A stretch of DNA of 64,000 nt from Sporosarcina sp. E16_8 (lineage in GTDB: Bacteria; Bacillota; Bacilli; Bacillales_A; Planococcaceae). The notes under the pieces were generated by a model. It saw only the letters and a program-made list of their open reading frames with translations. It made no database searches and was not told the DNA's origin. Positions 26,451 to 35,836 of this stretch are shown here, one piece after another (the first letter of the stretch is position 1; each line of letters starts with the position of its first letter). Made by a program: the position numbers and the translations under genes. The stretch is taken from the NCBI RefSeq assembly GCF_017347095.1, contig NZ_JADPRZ010000002.1, positions 62,001-126,000 on the forward strand, in the 5' to 3' direction.

Positions 26451-26666
26451 TTGCGAATCAATATCATATTAGGAGAACTATTAATTGAGAAAGGGATGTC
26501 GCAACACGAACTTTCTCGCAGGACCGGAATTAGGCAACCATCAATAAATGAGATGTGTAGGAACCAAACGCAACGACTACCACTGAATAATCTAGCAGCC
26601 GTTTGTGAGGTTCTAGAATGTGAAATAAGCGATATTCTGATATTAGAAAAGGAGTCGATTAAATGA
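26451..26666 (+). CDS. Small XRE-family HTH regulator
   Basis: 71 residues from TTG with AGGAGGG eight bases upstream. A single Cro/C1-type domain fills the protein (GELLIEKGMSQHELSRRTGI, then the recognition helix QPSINEMCRNQ). It resembles YozG/Cro-like autoregulators. The three palindromes upstream suggest control of itself and the divergent recombinase. Confidence 0.87.
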   Translation: MRINIILGELLIEKGMSQHELSRRTGIRQPSINEMCRNQTQRLPLNNLAAVCEVLECEISDILILEKESIK

Positions 26667-26899
26667 CCGCAATTGAAGGCGTAACATATTTCCTGGAACA
26701 ACTTTCGGATGAATGGCCATTAGCTAAACAATGGATTCACAACGACATTATTAAAAAGTCGATTGCCATTACTTACGACGACTGGATAGTCGAAATGGAA
26801 CAACTAGGTGAAGATGAACCAACGTTAGAAGATCATATTATTTACTACTTAGATACGAGAGATGAGACTTTTTTCAATATGAAAGAGCCTACGGTATGA
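26663..26899 (+). CDS. Acidic hypothetical protein coupled to the HTH gene
   Basis: 78 residues, strongly acidic C-terminal half (EQLGEDEPTLEDHIIYYLDT). Its start overlaps the HTH stop (ATGA), and a terminator follows. The acidic surface could mimic DNA or bind the HTH partner, but this is speculation. I know no family for it. Confidence 0.75.
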   Translation: MTAIEGVTYFLEQLSDEWPLAKQWIHNDIIKKSIAITYDDWIVEMEQLGEDEPTLEDHIIYYLDTRDETFFNMKEPTV

Positions 26900-26920
26900 T
26901 CCGTAAGCTCTTTCTTTTTG
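26882..26920 (+). terminator. Terminator of the HTH operon
   Basis: AAAGAGC-TACGG pairs with CCGTA-GCTCTTT (mismatch between) and runs into CTTTTTG. Confidence 0.85.
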
Positions 26921-26961
26921 CCCTATACTTGCATAATGCAATGTTCAGAAGTATGGTCCTA

Positions 26962-28398
26962 CTATCTAACAGTTACTTCTTCTTTTAATTTCTTATAATT
27001 ATTAATAACTACGCTACTTAAAAACAATGGTATACCAGCACTAGTATAAGATATTGCCGATTCAGTAACAATTCCTCCAACAAAGATTGCACATACTATA
27101 GAAAACAATGCGCCTGTAAATGTATAAAGGAACCTGTCACTTTTAAAACTTTTCATTATGCGTAGTAGATTTAGCATGATAAAGATAAAAAATAATGAAA
27201 AGAAGATAAAACCAATTATCCCCAATTGCCCCATTACTAAACCAGCAAAACTTTCCCCTGAACCAATAGTTGCGGATTGATTATATAGTTCCGATAAGTT
27301 TCCGGAAGTACCCAAACCTGCTCCAAAAGGATGCTCTAATGCGACAATAATATTATCTGTAAACCCTGCAACATGCTTTGCTCCAGATAATTGATGTTCA
27401 AATACTACCTTTAGATACATAATGACCCCAATTGTGAAAACGCCCCCTAAGAAGTATGTTACTAGAGGTTTTCTTATAACGAAAAGTAAGTAAAAAACTG
27501 CTCCGACTAGTACTGTAAGGAGACCCCCCTTTCCTAATGTAAGCAATAATCCCATAGATAAAAATAATATTGTTAATTTTTTCCCGTTTAATTCTTTTCT
27601 GCTAAATAGCAGAAATACAATCAAAAATCCTAGAACATGTCCTAAAACTGGCGGGTTTGCAACAAATGAAGCTATTCTTCTAACTGGACCACCAACAATA
27701 TTTTGAAAATCATGGGTGTAGAAAGATAACGGTACTCCAAAAATGAAAGTTAATAACTCCTCACCTCGTCGAGCTAAGAAAAAGTTTATTACCTTCATAT
27801 CTTGCCAGAATGTCGGGTATATATAACCTTCAAATATACCGAATGCTACCATCAAAATACCTACACCTATTATTTTATTTGTGAATTTTTTTAAATCAGT
27901 AGTACCCATGACAATGTGCTTGCCTAATAAATAAAATAAAAATGGGATTATTATTTGTCTTAATGACGCCATTTTACCAAATAAACTACCATCAGAAATC
28001 CAAAATGAGACAGCGATCAAGTAGAAAATAATTAGAATCGATATTAGGTCAATCGGATTAAACTTTGCCATTCTTCTACTTTTAAATAGAAATAGATAAG
28101 CGATTAATATAATTAAAAAGAACTCTTTATAATACTGTAAATAATAAGCAGCGGATATATTGAAAGGGCCCATTAAAATTATTGTTACAAAGTTTTGAAA
28201 TATTGAAATTAAGAAAATGAAATATACGCTTTTGGCGTTTCCTTTTAATATATAAGCTAAAGTGATCCATAAAGACATTGCAAAAACCAATGCTAAAACA
28301 CTATAAACCGGGAAAAAACCTACTAACACTAATAATATTGGGGTAATTATATATACTGATGTTTTTGCAGTTATTAATTTATCACTTAAAATGTTCAT
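26962..28398 (-). CDS. O-antigen ligase/polymerase-like membrane protein (Wzy_C type)
   Basis: 478 residues with about 11-12 hydrophobic helices and a large central extracellular loop. The region EHPFGAGLGTSGN followed by GESFAGLVMGQLGIIGF matches the Wzy/WaaL family block that joins or polymerises lipid-linked glycan. It is AT-rich compared with the tail genes and forms an operon with the SGNH gene (26-bp gap). Its position between tail and lysis genes is a classic site for lysogenic conversion cargo. The glycan substrate is unknown. Confidence 0.8.
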   Translation of the reverse strand: MNILSDKLITAKTSVYIITPILLVLVGFFPVYSVLALVFAMSLWITLAYILKGNAKSVYFIFLISIFQNFVTIILMGPFNISAAYYLQYYKEFFLIILIAYLFLFKSRRMAKFNPIDLISILIIFYLIAVSFWISDGSLFGKMASLRQIIIPFLFYLLGKHIVMGTTDLKKFTNKIIGVGILMVAFGIFEGYIYPTFWQDMKVINFFLARRGEELLTFIFGVPLSFYTHDFQNIVGGPVRRIASFVANPPVLGHVLGFLIVFLLFSRKELNGKKLTILFLSMGLLLTLGKGGLLTVLVGAVFYLLFVIRKPLVTYFLGGVFTIGVIMYLKVVFEHQLSGAKHVAGFTDNIIVALEHPFGAGLGTSGNLSELYNQSATIGSGESFAGLVMGQLGIIGFIFFSLFFIFIMLNLLRIMKSFKSDRFLYTFTGALFSIVCAIFVGGIVTESAISYTSAGIPLFLSSVVINNYKKLKEEVTVR

Positions 28399-28424
28399 TT
28401 CAAACTCCAGTCTAAATTATAATG

Positions 28425-29159
28425 TTACATACCATTAATGAATGATCCTATTTGTTCTCCGATTCTTTTCATACCTTTATTATTAGGATGCAATCCATCT
28501 TTTGTCATATAATCAAAGTTATACATAGTAATTCCTGAATTATGGTACAGATCTAGCACTGGTATAGAGTATTTTGAACATACCTCATTTATTGCAGAAA
28601 CAACGTCCTCAAGCCTATATTCCATTTCATTAGTTGTGGTTTGACTCCAACCATGCACCACTTCATCTGTTTCTTCTTTAAAGTCTCTTTGTAATGGTGT
28701 GATAAAAATAAGTCTTGCTTCAGGATTCTTCCTCAATATTGATTTAATAATGCTTTCAATAGCTCCGTATACAGTATTCTCATCAGTGTCACCCATCTTA
28801 CCTAATGGTCGCGCAGGAACGTTACCCCAGTCATTTGTCCCGCCGAAAATTGTTATAACATCGTGGCTTACATCCATGTGTTGCACTCTATAAACTATCG
28901 ATGTTTTATCTCCTTTACCCGACGAAGCTAAAGTGCTACCACCAACGCCATCAATTGTTACCTTATCAAAACCAACAATCTTCTTGACGGTCTTTTGATA
29001 TTTTTCAAATGCCGTTATTGAGTCCCCTATTGCCAACCAATCTTTTCCTGAATACGTGTTTTCTTCTTTACTAGTGCCAATAAAATTATTATAAGTAAAA
29101 AAAATCAATACCGTAACAACTAGCACCAGGAATATCTGGAACAATTTCCTTTTAAACAA
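28425..29159 (-). CDS. Membrane-anchored SGNH/GDSL hydrolase
   Basis: About 244 residues from TTG at 29159, because GGAGG lies seven bases upstream. The in-frame ATG at 29174 has that GGAGG inside its own codons. One N-terminal membrane helix (LFQIFLVLVVTVLIFF) is followed by an outside SGNH domain. The conserved blocks are AIGDSIT (Ser), DGVGGST (Gly), FGGTNDWG (Asn) and DGLHPN (Asp/His). It likely removes or transfers acyl groups on a surface glycan, working with the adjacent O-antigen-ligase-like protein. ATTATA at 29191-29196 gives a TATAAT -10 on the minus strand, so the cargo may have its own promoter. Confidence 0.82.
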   Translation of the reverse strand: MFKRKLFQIFLVLVVTVLIFFTYNNFIGTSKEENTYSGKDWLAIGDSITAFEKYQKTVKKIVGFDKVTIDGVGGSTLASSGKGDKTSIVYRVQHMDVSHDVITIFGGTNDWGNVPARPLGKMGDTDENTVYGAIESIIKSILRKNPEARLIFITPLQRDFKEETDEVVHGWSQTTTNEMEYRLEDVVSAINEVCSKYSIPVLDLYHNSGITMYNFDYMTKDGLHPNNKGMKRIGEQIGSFINGM

Positions 29160-29296
29160 ATTAATTTCCTCCATACTGTTTTTTGTGTCTATTATATCAT
29201 CAGCATCTAAATACTAACATGTATATAGATATATAACTTTTTTAATAGCCCCAAAAACAACATTTTGGGTAACATACTTTATTATCAGCCATGGTT

Positions 29297-29488
29297 CTAC
29301 GGTTTATCAGTGTATCTGATTTCAACTTCCGAGTCATTCCAATAATAGTAAAAATCCTTTCCTTCCAAACGTACAAGTTTGGGAATGACACTAACTTCTA
29401 TCAATTGATCTTCAATACCTAGACCTTGTTCTCTTTTATCAAAAATCGCTTCAACAACATCATCCATAACTAAAATAAATTTACTCAT
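29297..29488 (-). CDS. Small hypothetical protein after the tail protein
   Basis: 63 residues from ATG at 29488, with GGGGTGATTAT upstream. Beta-rich in appearance (IEVSVIPKLVRLEGKDFYYY). It starts four bases after the SGNH tail gene ends, so it is probably cotranscribed as a last tail-operon gene. The function is unknown. Confidence 0.7.
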   Translation of the reverse strand: MSKFILVMDDVVEAIFDKREQGLGIEDQLIEVSVIPKLVRLEGKDFYYYWNDSEVEIRYTDKP

Positions 29489-29492
29489 ATAA

Positions 29493-31592
29493 TCACCCCG
29501 CAACCGTATCTGAGAATCTAAATCCTTGCAAATTAACTTCGGAGCTTATAGATAGCACATCTAACTTATGCAATTTCCCTACACCTAACCCTGTATACTC
29601 AAGCACGCGTATAGTTCCTACAGTAGCGTCTTTAAGGTTCACAAACGCTTTCAATATATCATCAATATAAATCATTACGTAATTATCAATGGCAAGATTT
29701 TTTAGTCGGACTTTACAGACATCCCCATAAAAATTAATGGAGAATACAGCAGGTTGTCGAATTGCCATTTGTACAAAACCACCGTCAAAAATCGAATATC
29801 CAAATGGTGCTTTTAATCCGATATCACTAGCCTCTTGCCTTGTTCGCAAAGTCACTTCTTGCGTTTGATAGGATACATTTCCAGTTACAATTTGTTTATT
29901 ATTAATCGACTCCCCAAAAACTTCCGCTTCGTTTGACTCGTAGTATTTAACTAAAAAACCATGAAACTCCACATAACTTGTGATCGGTACCATTCCTACT
30001 CGCTCAATCCTTATCTTATGAGTTCCTTTCGTGAAGAATTTAAGCCCATCCGCTTTAAAATTAACCTCCACTGGTTGATTGGAATTAGCGGATGCCTGAA
30101 CGGTGTGCGTTTCAACACCGTTAACTAAAACCCGAAAAGTAGTGGGCGTAGTGTTGTCCCCTGAAAGGGTGAACCATACTTTTTTAGCATTCCTTACTTC
30201 TAATTCGATGTAATCTTTATCCTTCGGAATGATGTGCCAGTTCTTTTGATAGTTGTTTAAATACGGCTCGTCACCAGTTACAGCTTGTGTGCCATACAAC
30301 TTTGCCTTTTTAAACGGTCGCGTCAGATAATCGCGCACCCACCAAAGACCACCCCAATCGACAAGCTGATTATCCAAGTCGAAGATTCCCCATCCGTCCA
30401 CGTTACTTTGTTGATGTGCTAAATCCCTAAGTGTGTGCTTACCAAACAAGCCATAACCCTTGCCGCCGTAACGAACATCCAATTCCCTTGCCGCGTCTGT
30501 CGTAGCATTGAACGCCATTAAGATTTCATAAGCAACCATTTTATGCCCTAAGTCGTTAAAGTGGATGTGGTCATATAACAAAAGTGTGGAATCAACTGTC
30601 AATCCTCTATCGGTAAGCCACTTTCTCCAAGTTAGATGAGGGTCTACTAAGCCGAATTTATACATTCTAGCAAACTCTCTCGTCTGTTCTGAAACTTCTT
30701 CACGCCTAGCAACATTAGTGTCTGGTGTATTCCCATAAGGACTAGGAGTCATCAGAACTGTTGAGTCCGTAACCAATAAAACTTCCGCATTTAACTCTTC
30801 TGCTTTCTGAGCGAAGAATGCATAATTGGCAGCTCTTGTTGCATTCGACATGCTTTGGTCATTCGTACCATGACCGATAATAATTAAATCTGGCGCATAA
30901 GGAGTGACAAGTGTTCCCCAATTATCCTTTAAGTGAGTAGATGATGTGCCACCTACTGCGCTATTTTGCCAGTTGATTGTCGAATTAGGGAATTTCTTTC
31001 TGAGTGCATCTCTCACAAGCACTTGTGAGCCTAAGCTGCTGTCACCGGCACCTGAACCATACATTAAACTGTGACCAACCCCGACAACACTTATTGATTT
31101 TCCTTCATACAACTTACGCACTGTCCGAGGAATACCGTAATTTGCAATAGCACTGCGTTTTGTGAGAGATTTATTTTCAGTAATTTCCTGCGTAGTATCA
31201 GCCAACTGTTGAGTAACTTTATCCAATCGGACGTTCAAATTGACCTCTCCACCACGCGCTAAAACGACCTCGGGATTGTTTCCACCTGCATCTGCCACGA
31301 CTTTGTTAAACTGTGATTGCACCGTTTCAGATGTCGTTTTCGCCGTGTTAGCAGTCAGTACCGCCGTGTCTGATTTAGTCTTAGCTGACGTTGCATCCGT
31401 GATAGATTGTTCAATCAGTGGACGTCTAGCTTTGATATAGTCCGTTTCTACTTTTGCGTTAACGGTAGCTGCTACTGTTAAAATTCTTGCGTTATCCGCT
31501 TCTTGTGCCGCGTTTTCCGCAGCGAATGCCATCATTTCCGCTTCTTTAGCTGCGTCAAAAGCTTGTTTACCGCCATTTGATTCCCACGCCAT
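29493..31592 (-). CDS. Tail protein with coiled-coil N-terminus and SGNH hydrolase domain
   Basis: 699 residues. The first about 150 are Ala/Thr-rich heptad-like helix (tail attachment/trimer stalk). A SGNH domain follows at about 165-350: VGVGHSLMYGSG (block I, with GHS instead of GDS), AVGGTSS, GHGTNDQ and YDHIHFNDLGHK (catalytic Asp/His). The rest is beta-rich and probably binds carbohydrate. It is likely a receptor-binding protein that deacylates a host surface glycan. It overlaps the upstream gene by one base. Confidence 0.82.
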   Translation of the reverse strand: MAWESNGGKQAFDAAKEAEMMAFAAENAAQEADNARILTVAATVNAKVETDYIKARRPLIEQSITDATSAKTKSDTAVLTANTAKTTSETVQSQFNKVVADAGGNNPEVVLARGGEVNLNVRLDKVTQQLADTTQEITENKSLTKRSAIANYGIPRTVRKLYEGKSISVVGVGHSLMYGSGAGDSSLGSQVLVRDALRKKFPNSTINWQNSAVGGTSSTHLKDNWGTLVTPYAPDLIIIGHGTNDQSMSNATRAANYAFFAQKAEELNAEVLLVTDSTVLMTPSPYGNTPDTNVARREEVSEQTREFARMYKFGLVDPHLTWRKWLTDRGLTVDSTLLLYDHIHFNDLGHKMVAYEILMAFNATTDAARELDVRYGGKGYGLFGKHTLRDLAHQQSNVDGWGIFDLDNQLVDWGGLWWVRDYLTRPFKKAKLYGTQAVTGDEPYLNNYQKNWHIIPKDKDYIELEVRNAKKVWFTLSGDNTTPTTFRVLVNGVETHTVQASANSNQPVEVNFKADGLKFFTKGTHKIRIERVGMVPITSYVEFHGFLVKYYESNEAEVFGESINNKQIVTGNVSYQTQEVTLRTRQEASDIGLKAPFGYSIFDGGFVQMAIRQPAVFSINFYGDVCKVRLKNLAIDNYVMIYIDDILKAFVNLKDATVGTIRVLEYTGLGVGKLHKLDVLSISSEVNLQGFRFSDTVAG

Positions 31593-31948
31593 TATTCAAG
31601 CACCTCCGCTCTATATGCGCTAGTTGTAACGATTGCAACAGCTACGAACGGTCTGAATAAAGCGCTATATGATTCATATTTTTTAACAACGCGAGTGTTA
31701 CCGTTAATGGTAAATGATACGTCCGAATTTCCATCATTAACAATGGAAAAACCGTACCGATTACTCGGAAATACTTTCGTCTCATTCGCACTACCCTGCC
31801 ACGACTCAGCGGCAATCGTACCCATCTGTACAAACATGTTCGCTCCGTCACGACCTGTTATGACTTCGTAACGATTCGTCAGTGGATTAAAATACTGTGG
31901 AGCAGGATCGCCCTTTGCTCGTACTAATTCTTTATCTGTCGCGCCCAT
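31592..31948 (-). CDS. Small tail-region protein
   Basis: 118 residues, beta-rich, without signal or membrane segment (YGFSIVNDGNSDVSFTINGN). It lies between the tail hub protein and the SGNH tail protein and is likely a minor baseplate or fibre-linking component. The family is not recognised. Confidence 0.7.
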   Translation of the reverse strand: MGATDKELVRAKGDPAPQYFNPLTNRYEVITGRDGANMFVQMGTIAAESWQGSANETKVFPSNRYGFSIVNDGNSDVSFTINGNTRVVKKYESYSALFRPFVAVAIVTTSAYRAEVLE

Positions 31949-31957
31949 TTTAACACC

Positions 31958-33193
31958 TCACCTCGTTATTTCCGTTTTCACACCGGATAATTCTTGTTTG
32001 ATTTTCGATATTAACGTGGGACGGGATTGCCCGAATGTGGCTTCGAGTGTGAATCCTGTTTCGGGTTCATATATTTCCTTAACCTCCGTAATACGTGTAT
32101 TGATCGTGACGCCCCAATCTTTATTTTGGACAGTGACAATATCGCCTAAGTCCCAACCTTGTTCGTAGATAAAAGAGGATGCGAATTTCTCAGTCACCTT
32201 TACCGATTCTGCTATTTGAAATTGCGTCATGAAATGTGTTTCTTTTTTTATGTCCACCGTTTTCGTAGGCGTCATTATCTGTGCTTCTAAAAAAGTTTCC
32301 TGCGCTAATTCAGCAAGTTTCTGTAATCCGCGTTCGGTTAATCTTTGTATGATAATAGCTTCTGGAATCGGGTTATCGTCTTCGTCAACCTCTTCAATGT
32401 CACGAGCATCAACAAATAACTCTCTCCGATTTAAACCCGTAGCCGTACCAACCACAATAACGCGCCTGTCCACACCTTCACCTTGTCCTGCCACATACGC
32501 CACATTTTTGTAATTCAAATCTGAATCGACATAGTGCATGTTTTTTATATTATCGAATTGCGGACTGAAAATTACAGGTGAATTGACGGTTTGATTAACG
32601 GATAAATCACGACCTACTGCAACATCTAATACCGATTTCCGCAAAGCGTAATCAACTCGGACGCCCCATCCTACTCCCGTTAATAACGACATTTCCGAAA
32701 GTTCTTCCGCTACAACTTTGAATCTGGATTGCCACGAGATATGCGGACCACGGTTTAGATCAGGCGCTAATATTAATTCGGCAACTTTACGTGAAGGGTC
32801 TACTGGGTTTATTAGATTTCCATTAACATAATGCTTCATGACTGTTTCAACCGATGCTGATTTATTGTCATTTGCTGTGTGGGATGGTGGTAGCGCAATT
32901 GCATCACTTGCGACTATTTTTAATTCGAGTGCTTTGATTAGCCAGTTTTCAGTAGCCTTGCCGTTTTGGTCTAGTTCGATTTCACGATGCTTTACTACAT
33001 AGGCTTTGTGCAGGTCTTTGTCAACCACGATGATATTGCCTTTTTGCAACGTGTCGGTGTATTTCTTGTAGCGGTTGATTCGCAACTCTAGGTCGCCTAT
33101 GCCATGAAATGAGCGTACAAAAAAGAGAGATTCATAATTGCTAATCTCTCCTAGTAAGTCTATATCGGGTGTAAATATTCGTATTGGTTTCAT
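31958..33193 (-). CDS. Tail hub / endopeptidase-region protein (ReqiPepy6 Gp37-like)
   Basis: 411 residues from the second ATG, chosen because AGGAGG abuts the first. It opens IRIFTPDIDLLGEISNYESL and shows the long beta-rich layout of siphovirus Gp37-like tail proteins, which occupy the gp27-like hub below Dit. GQSRPTLISKI near the C-terminus is typical. No lytic domain is obvious. Confidence 0.8.
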   Translation of the reverse strand: MKPIRIFTPDIDLLGEISNYESLFFVRSFHGIGDLELRINRYKKYTDTLQKGNIIVVDKDLHKAYVVKHREIELDQNGKATENWLIKALELKIVASDAIALPPSHTANDNKSASVETVMKHYVNGNLINPVDPSRKVAELILAPDLNRGPHISWQSRFKVVAEELSEMSLLTGVGWGVRVDYALRKSVLDVAVGRDLSVNQTVNSPVIFSPQFDNIKNMHYVDSDLNYKNVAYVAGQGEGVDRRVIVVGTATGLNRRELFVDARDIEEVDEDDNPIPEAIIIQRLTERGLQKLAELAQETFLEAQIMTPTKTVDIKKETHFMTQFQIAESVKVTEKFASSFIYEQGWDLGDIVTVQNKDWGVTINTRITEVKEIYEPETGFTLEATFGQSRPTLISKIKQELSGVKTEITR

Positions 33194-33233
33194 GGGCATC
33201 CTCCTTATTTTGTGACATAAAAATACGCCCTAT

Positions 33234-33365
33234 TTAGGCGCTGTGCGGTTCCCCTGTGATTTCCTCGTATTGCTCAGGCGTGATTGCTCCTAGTTTCACA
33301 AATTGAACCAGCTGATCTTTTCTACACCAGTTCTTCTCGTATCTCATTTTTAGTGATTCAAACAT
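33234..33365 (-). CDS. XkdX family protein
   Basis: 43 residues: MFESLKMRYEKNWCRKDQLV then a short tail with KLGAITPEQYEEITG. This is the XkdX signature (a Trp near residue 13 and an I-T-P-E-E/Q-Y motif), found in the tail cluster of PBSX and many Bacillus phages. It starts one base from the end of the preceding gene. The role in the tail is unknown. Confidence 0.85.
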   Translation of the reverse strand: MFESLKMRYEKNWCRKDQLVQFVKLGAITPEQYEEITGEPHSA

Positions 33366-33366
33366 A

Positions 33367-33702
33367 TTAGTTCGCCCCCATTTCGATTATCATCAAGCGT
33401 AAGTCGATATCCGTTATTTGTTGTCCTTGTATCATGGATTCGATTTCTCGCTCGGTCGTTTGTTGACCTAGGATTTCGGTGTTTGTTGGTACGTGCGGAA
33501 TAGGTTTCATTAATTCTGCGATTTCATCGGGTGTTGCTCCTTCTGTCCATTTTGATCCTGTCCATCTCATTTTGTAAAACGAAACCCCAAGAGGGGGGTT
33601 CGTTATAACCCTATTCTCCGGAATAACATCTTTAGAAGGATTTACGACCTCTGAATCAATGACAAATCCCTCTTTATTGACGATGTGAGCAATAACTTTC
33701 AA
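33367..33702 (-). CDS. Tail-region hypothetical protein
   Basis: 111 residues. The middle has MRWTGSKWTEGATPDEIAEL, a pattern found in tail-fibre-assembly and XkdW-like proteins. The C-terminal half is helical (ESMIQGQQITDIDLRLMIIE). It sits directly upstream of XkdX, as XkdW does in PBSX-like clusters. Confidence 0.65.
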   Translation of the reverse strand: MKVIAHIVNKEGFVIDSEVVNPSKDVIPENRVITNPPLGVSFYKMRWTGSKWTEGATPDEIAELMKPIPHVPTNTEILGQQTTEREIESMIQGQQITDIDLRLMIIEMGAN

Positions 33703-33719
33703 TAATATCTTCTCCTTCC

Positions 33720-34961
33720 TTATGGTAATACAAAGAAAATGGACCCAGCTAATTGATTGACAGAGGGTATACTTGCGGTATTTTGTAAAATGATAGACCC
33801 CATTGGACTAATTGTTACAGGAATGTATAGGAATTTCCCGGACACTATCCCCGTAACGTAACCAACAGTTAGAACCAACGGTCTATACCCTGCGGGCAAG
33901 TTACCCAGCTGATACGCTTGTGCGAGTAGTGCCGTATCGTTCGTCAATTCTATGTTGACGCCAACGTGCCGAGCGTTCTTAGAGACTCTGAATGCCCCTG
34001 TATACCCTTCAAGGAAAGGAGCTATTGGGGTAATGGCTAACGGAGTAGAATCTACTTTATCATTCACCATCTTAACCGCATTAGCTGTAGCCGCTGCGGT
34101 TGTGGATGTGCTTGTTAGTGTGTCGTTTAATGACACTAAACCTATAGCGACGAAATATTCACCGTTGTACCTTAGTTCATAAAGCGCGAAACCCTTCAAG
34201 ACAAAGTTAGCGTTTACCGCCTCCCCATAGGAGTCATGTATTCTCTTTTTACCTAAATTATTTACGTTTATAGAAGCCGGCCCGGTATTAGGCGAGTTGG
34301 TTTTTATCGTTATAGCCATTCCCGTTGCATACTCAGTCACGTTAGGTAGTATAACAGAATATTCGCCACCTGCATGAATACCGTCCGCCAGTGTAGACAT
34401 AGTGTCCACCTTACTAACTAACCCAGCCAACGCCACATCATCAAAGTTAGGCAATATCTTACTCCCTGCCCAAGGACAAATAACATCTTTCCCACGTTCA
34501 TCCGTAACGTCAACCGCATTAATATACGTCTGCCCACCGATGACTTTCACTTGTGCAAGTGAGACTTCGTATATGCCCTTAGTCTGTACCAATGCAGGAA
34601 CGACAGGCGAGACACCCGCGACGCCTTTTTTCACGAATGCTTTAATATAACGAGAATCCACATCTAAGATTAATCGAACTACCACACGATCAATGCGTGA
34701 TTTACCTAACGCTTCGACTTCGTGTGTTAACGATAACTTGGAATCATTCTCGTACAACCTACCATTAATATATGCGGCGCCTGTATCAACTGTAGTATTC
34801 ATATTCGAGCCAATTGTTTCGACTTTCAACATGTTACTTTCGCCCTTCATAATTCCGGTCGTGACTAGTTTTTCAAAGTAACCTGTAAACTCGTCAGCGG
34901 TATAAACTTTGTCGGGTGCAAGTGGGTCGATACTGTCAAAGAACTTACTATGTTCTGCCAT
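33720..34961 (-). CDS. Baseplate/tail-fibre structural protein
   Basis: 413 residues. The N-terminal about 160 residues (FFDSIDPLAPDKVYTADEFT) match the baseplate-attachment domain seen in Bacillus phage tail proteins. The middle contains repeated beta strands (SINVNNLGKKRI) and the C-terminus a compact beta domain that could bind a receptor. No enzyme motif is seen. Confidence 0.75.
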   Translation of the reverse strand: MAEHSKFFDSIDPLAPDKVYTADEFTGYFEKLVTTGIMKGESNMLKVETIGSNMNTTVDTGAAYINGRLYENDSKLSLTHEVEALGKSRIDRVVVRLILDVDSRYIKAFVKKGVAGVSPVVPALVQTKGIYEVSLAQVKVIGGQTYINAVDVTDERGKDVICPWAGSKILPNFDDVALAGLVSKVDTMSTLADGIHAGGEYSVILPNVTEYATGMAITIKTNSPNTGPASINVNNLGKKRIHDSYGEAVNANFVLKGFALYELRYNGEYFVAIGLVSLNDTLTSTSTTAAATANAVKMVNDKVDSTPLAITPIAPFLEGYTGAFRVSKNARHVGVNIELTNDTALLAQAYQLGNLPAGYRPLVLTVGYVTGIVSGKFLYIPVTISPMGSIILQNTASIPSVNQLAGSIFFVLP

Positions 34962-34981
34962 ATGTCACACTCCTTTAAATA

Positions 34982-35836
34982 TTAAACGCTTAAATATAAA
35001 TTTCTGTATTCGATAAACACTTCTGGACTACCGCCATCCGTAATGAATGACAGTTTGTTTTCGCCTACATCTAAACTCATGAATGTAGAATCTAAGTCGA
35101 TGTAGCCCATTGCGTTACTTTCCACACCGTATGGATCAATTATCTTCACTGACTTCTCATTGAACCCCGTCGTGATAATCAGACTATGTTCAGCGGGGAT
35201 TGTTCGATTGATACGGATAAACTCACCTGTGGCAACCTTTGTAATGACTGGATTCACCGATTCACCACGAAACGTCACATTGATTGGTGTTGACACATCT
35301 CCCGCGTTTAATAGGTTTTCTACATCCCCACGGATTGAAAAGCTTGCCGGGAATGATATAGGGAAAAAGAAGTTACCTACGAAGTCTTGTAGTTTAATAA
35401 TGGTTGGGTTAATATCTTGCCAAAAAGGTGACGGGCAAATTAAATCAATCAACGCTTTTTGATGTCGTCTTCCACGATTCTCAAATCCTGCACCAAAAAC
35501 GGGAACATGTTCAGGTACGGCATATATTTCACGAACAACGTCACCATAGTGATATTCAAGCAATCCCACACCAAGCTTAGGGTTAAACACGCTAGACAGC
35601 TGTGAGCGCTTCCGAGATATATCTGTATCATCTGTACCGAATATAGTTACATCAAAGTTAATGGCTCGTGTGGACAGCAGACTGTCAATGTATGTGCTAC
35701 CGTCTTGAAACGGTGATTTAGACATCTGTACATCTGCTTCTACATCACCAAGACCATTAAAGTTATTTAAACCAAAAGGAGAACCTATCTGATTGAAGAT
35801 GATAGATTCTCCTCGTTTATTTGTGAATTTAATCAT
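34982..35836 (-). CDS. Distal tail protein (Dit)
   Basis: 284 residues starting MIKFTNKRGESIIFNQIGSP. Its first half is the N-terminal Dit ring domain (FNGLGDVEADVQMSKSPFQDG, FDVTIFGTDD) and the second a galectin-like fold. Dit forms the hub joining tube and tip. The ATG overlaps the tape-measure stop (TGATG), so the more upstream ATG is not preferred. Confidence 0.88.
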   Translation of the reverse strand: MIKFTNKRGESIIFNQIGSPFGLNNFNGLGDVEADVQMSKSPFQDGSTYIDSLLSTRAINFDVTIFGTDDTDISRKRSQLSSVFNPKLGVGLLEYHYGDVVREIYAVPEHVPVFGAGFENRGRRHQKALIDLICPSPFWQDINPTIIKLQDFVGNFFFPISFPASFSIRGDVENLLNAGDVSTPINVTFRGESVNPVITKVATGEFIRINRTIPAEHSLIITTGFNEKSVKIIDPYGVESNAMGYIDLDSTFMSLDVGENKLSFITDGGSPEVFIEYRNLYLSV

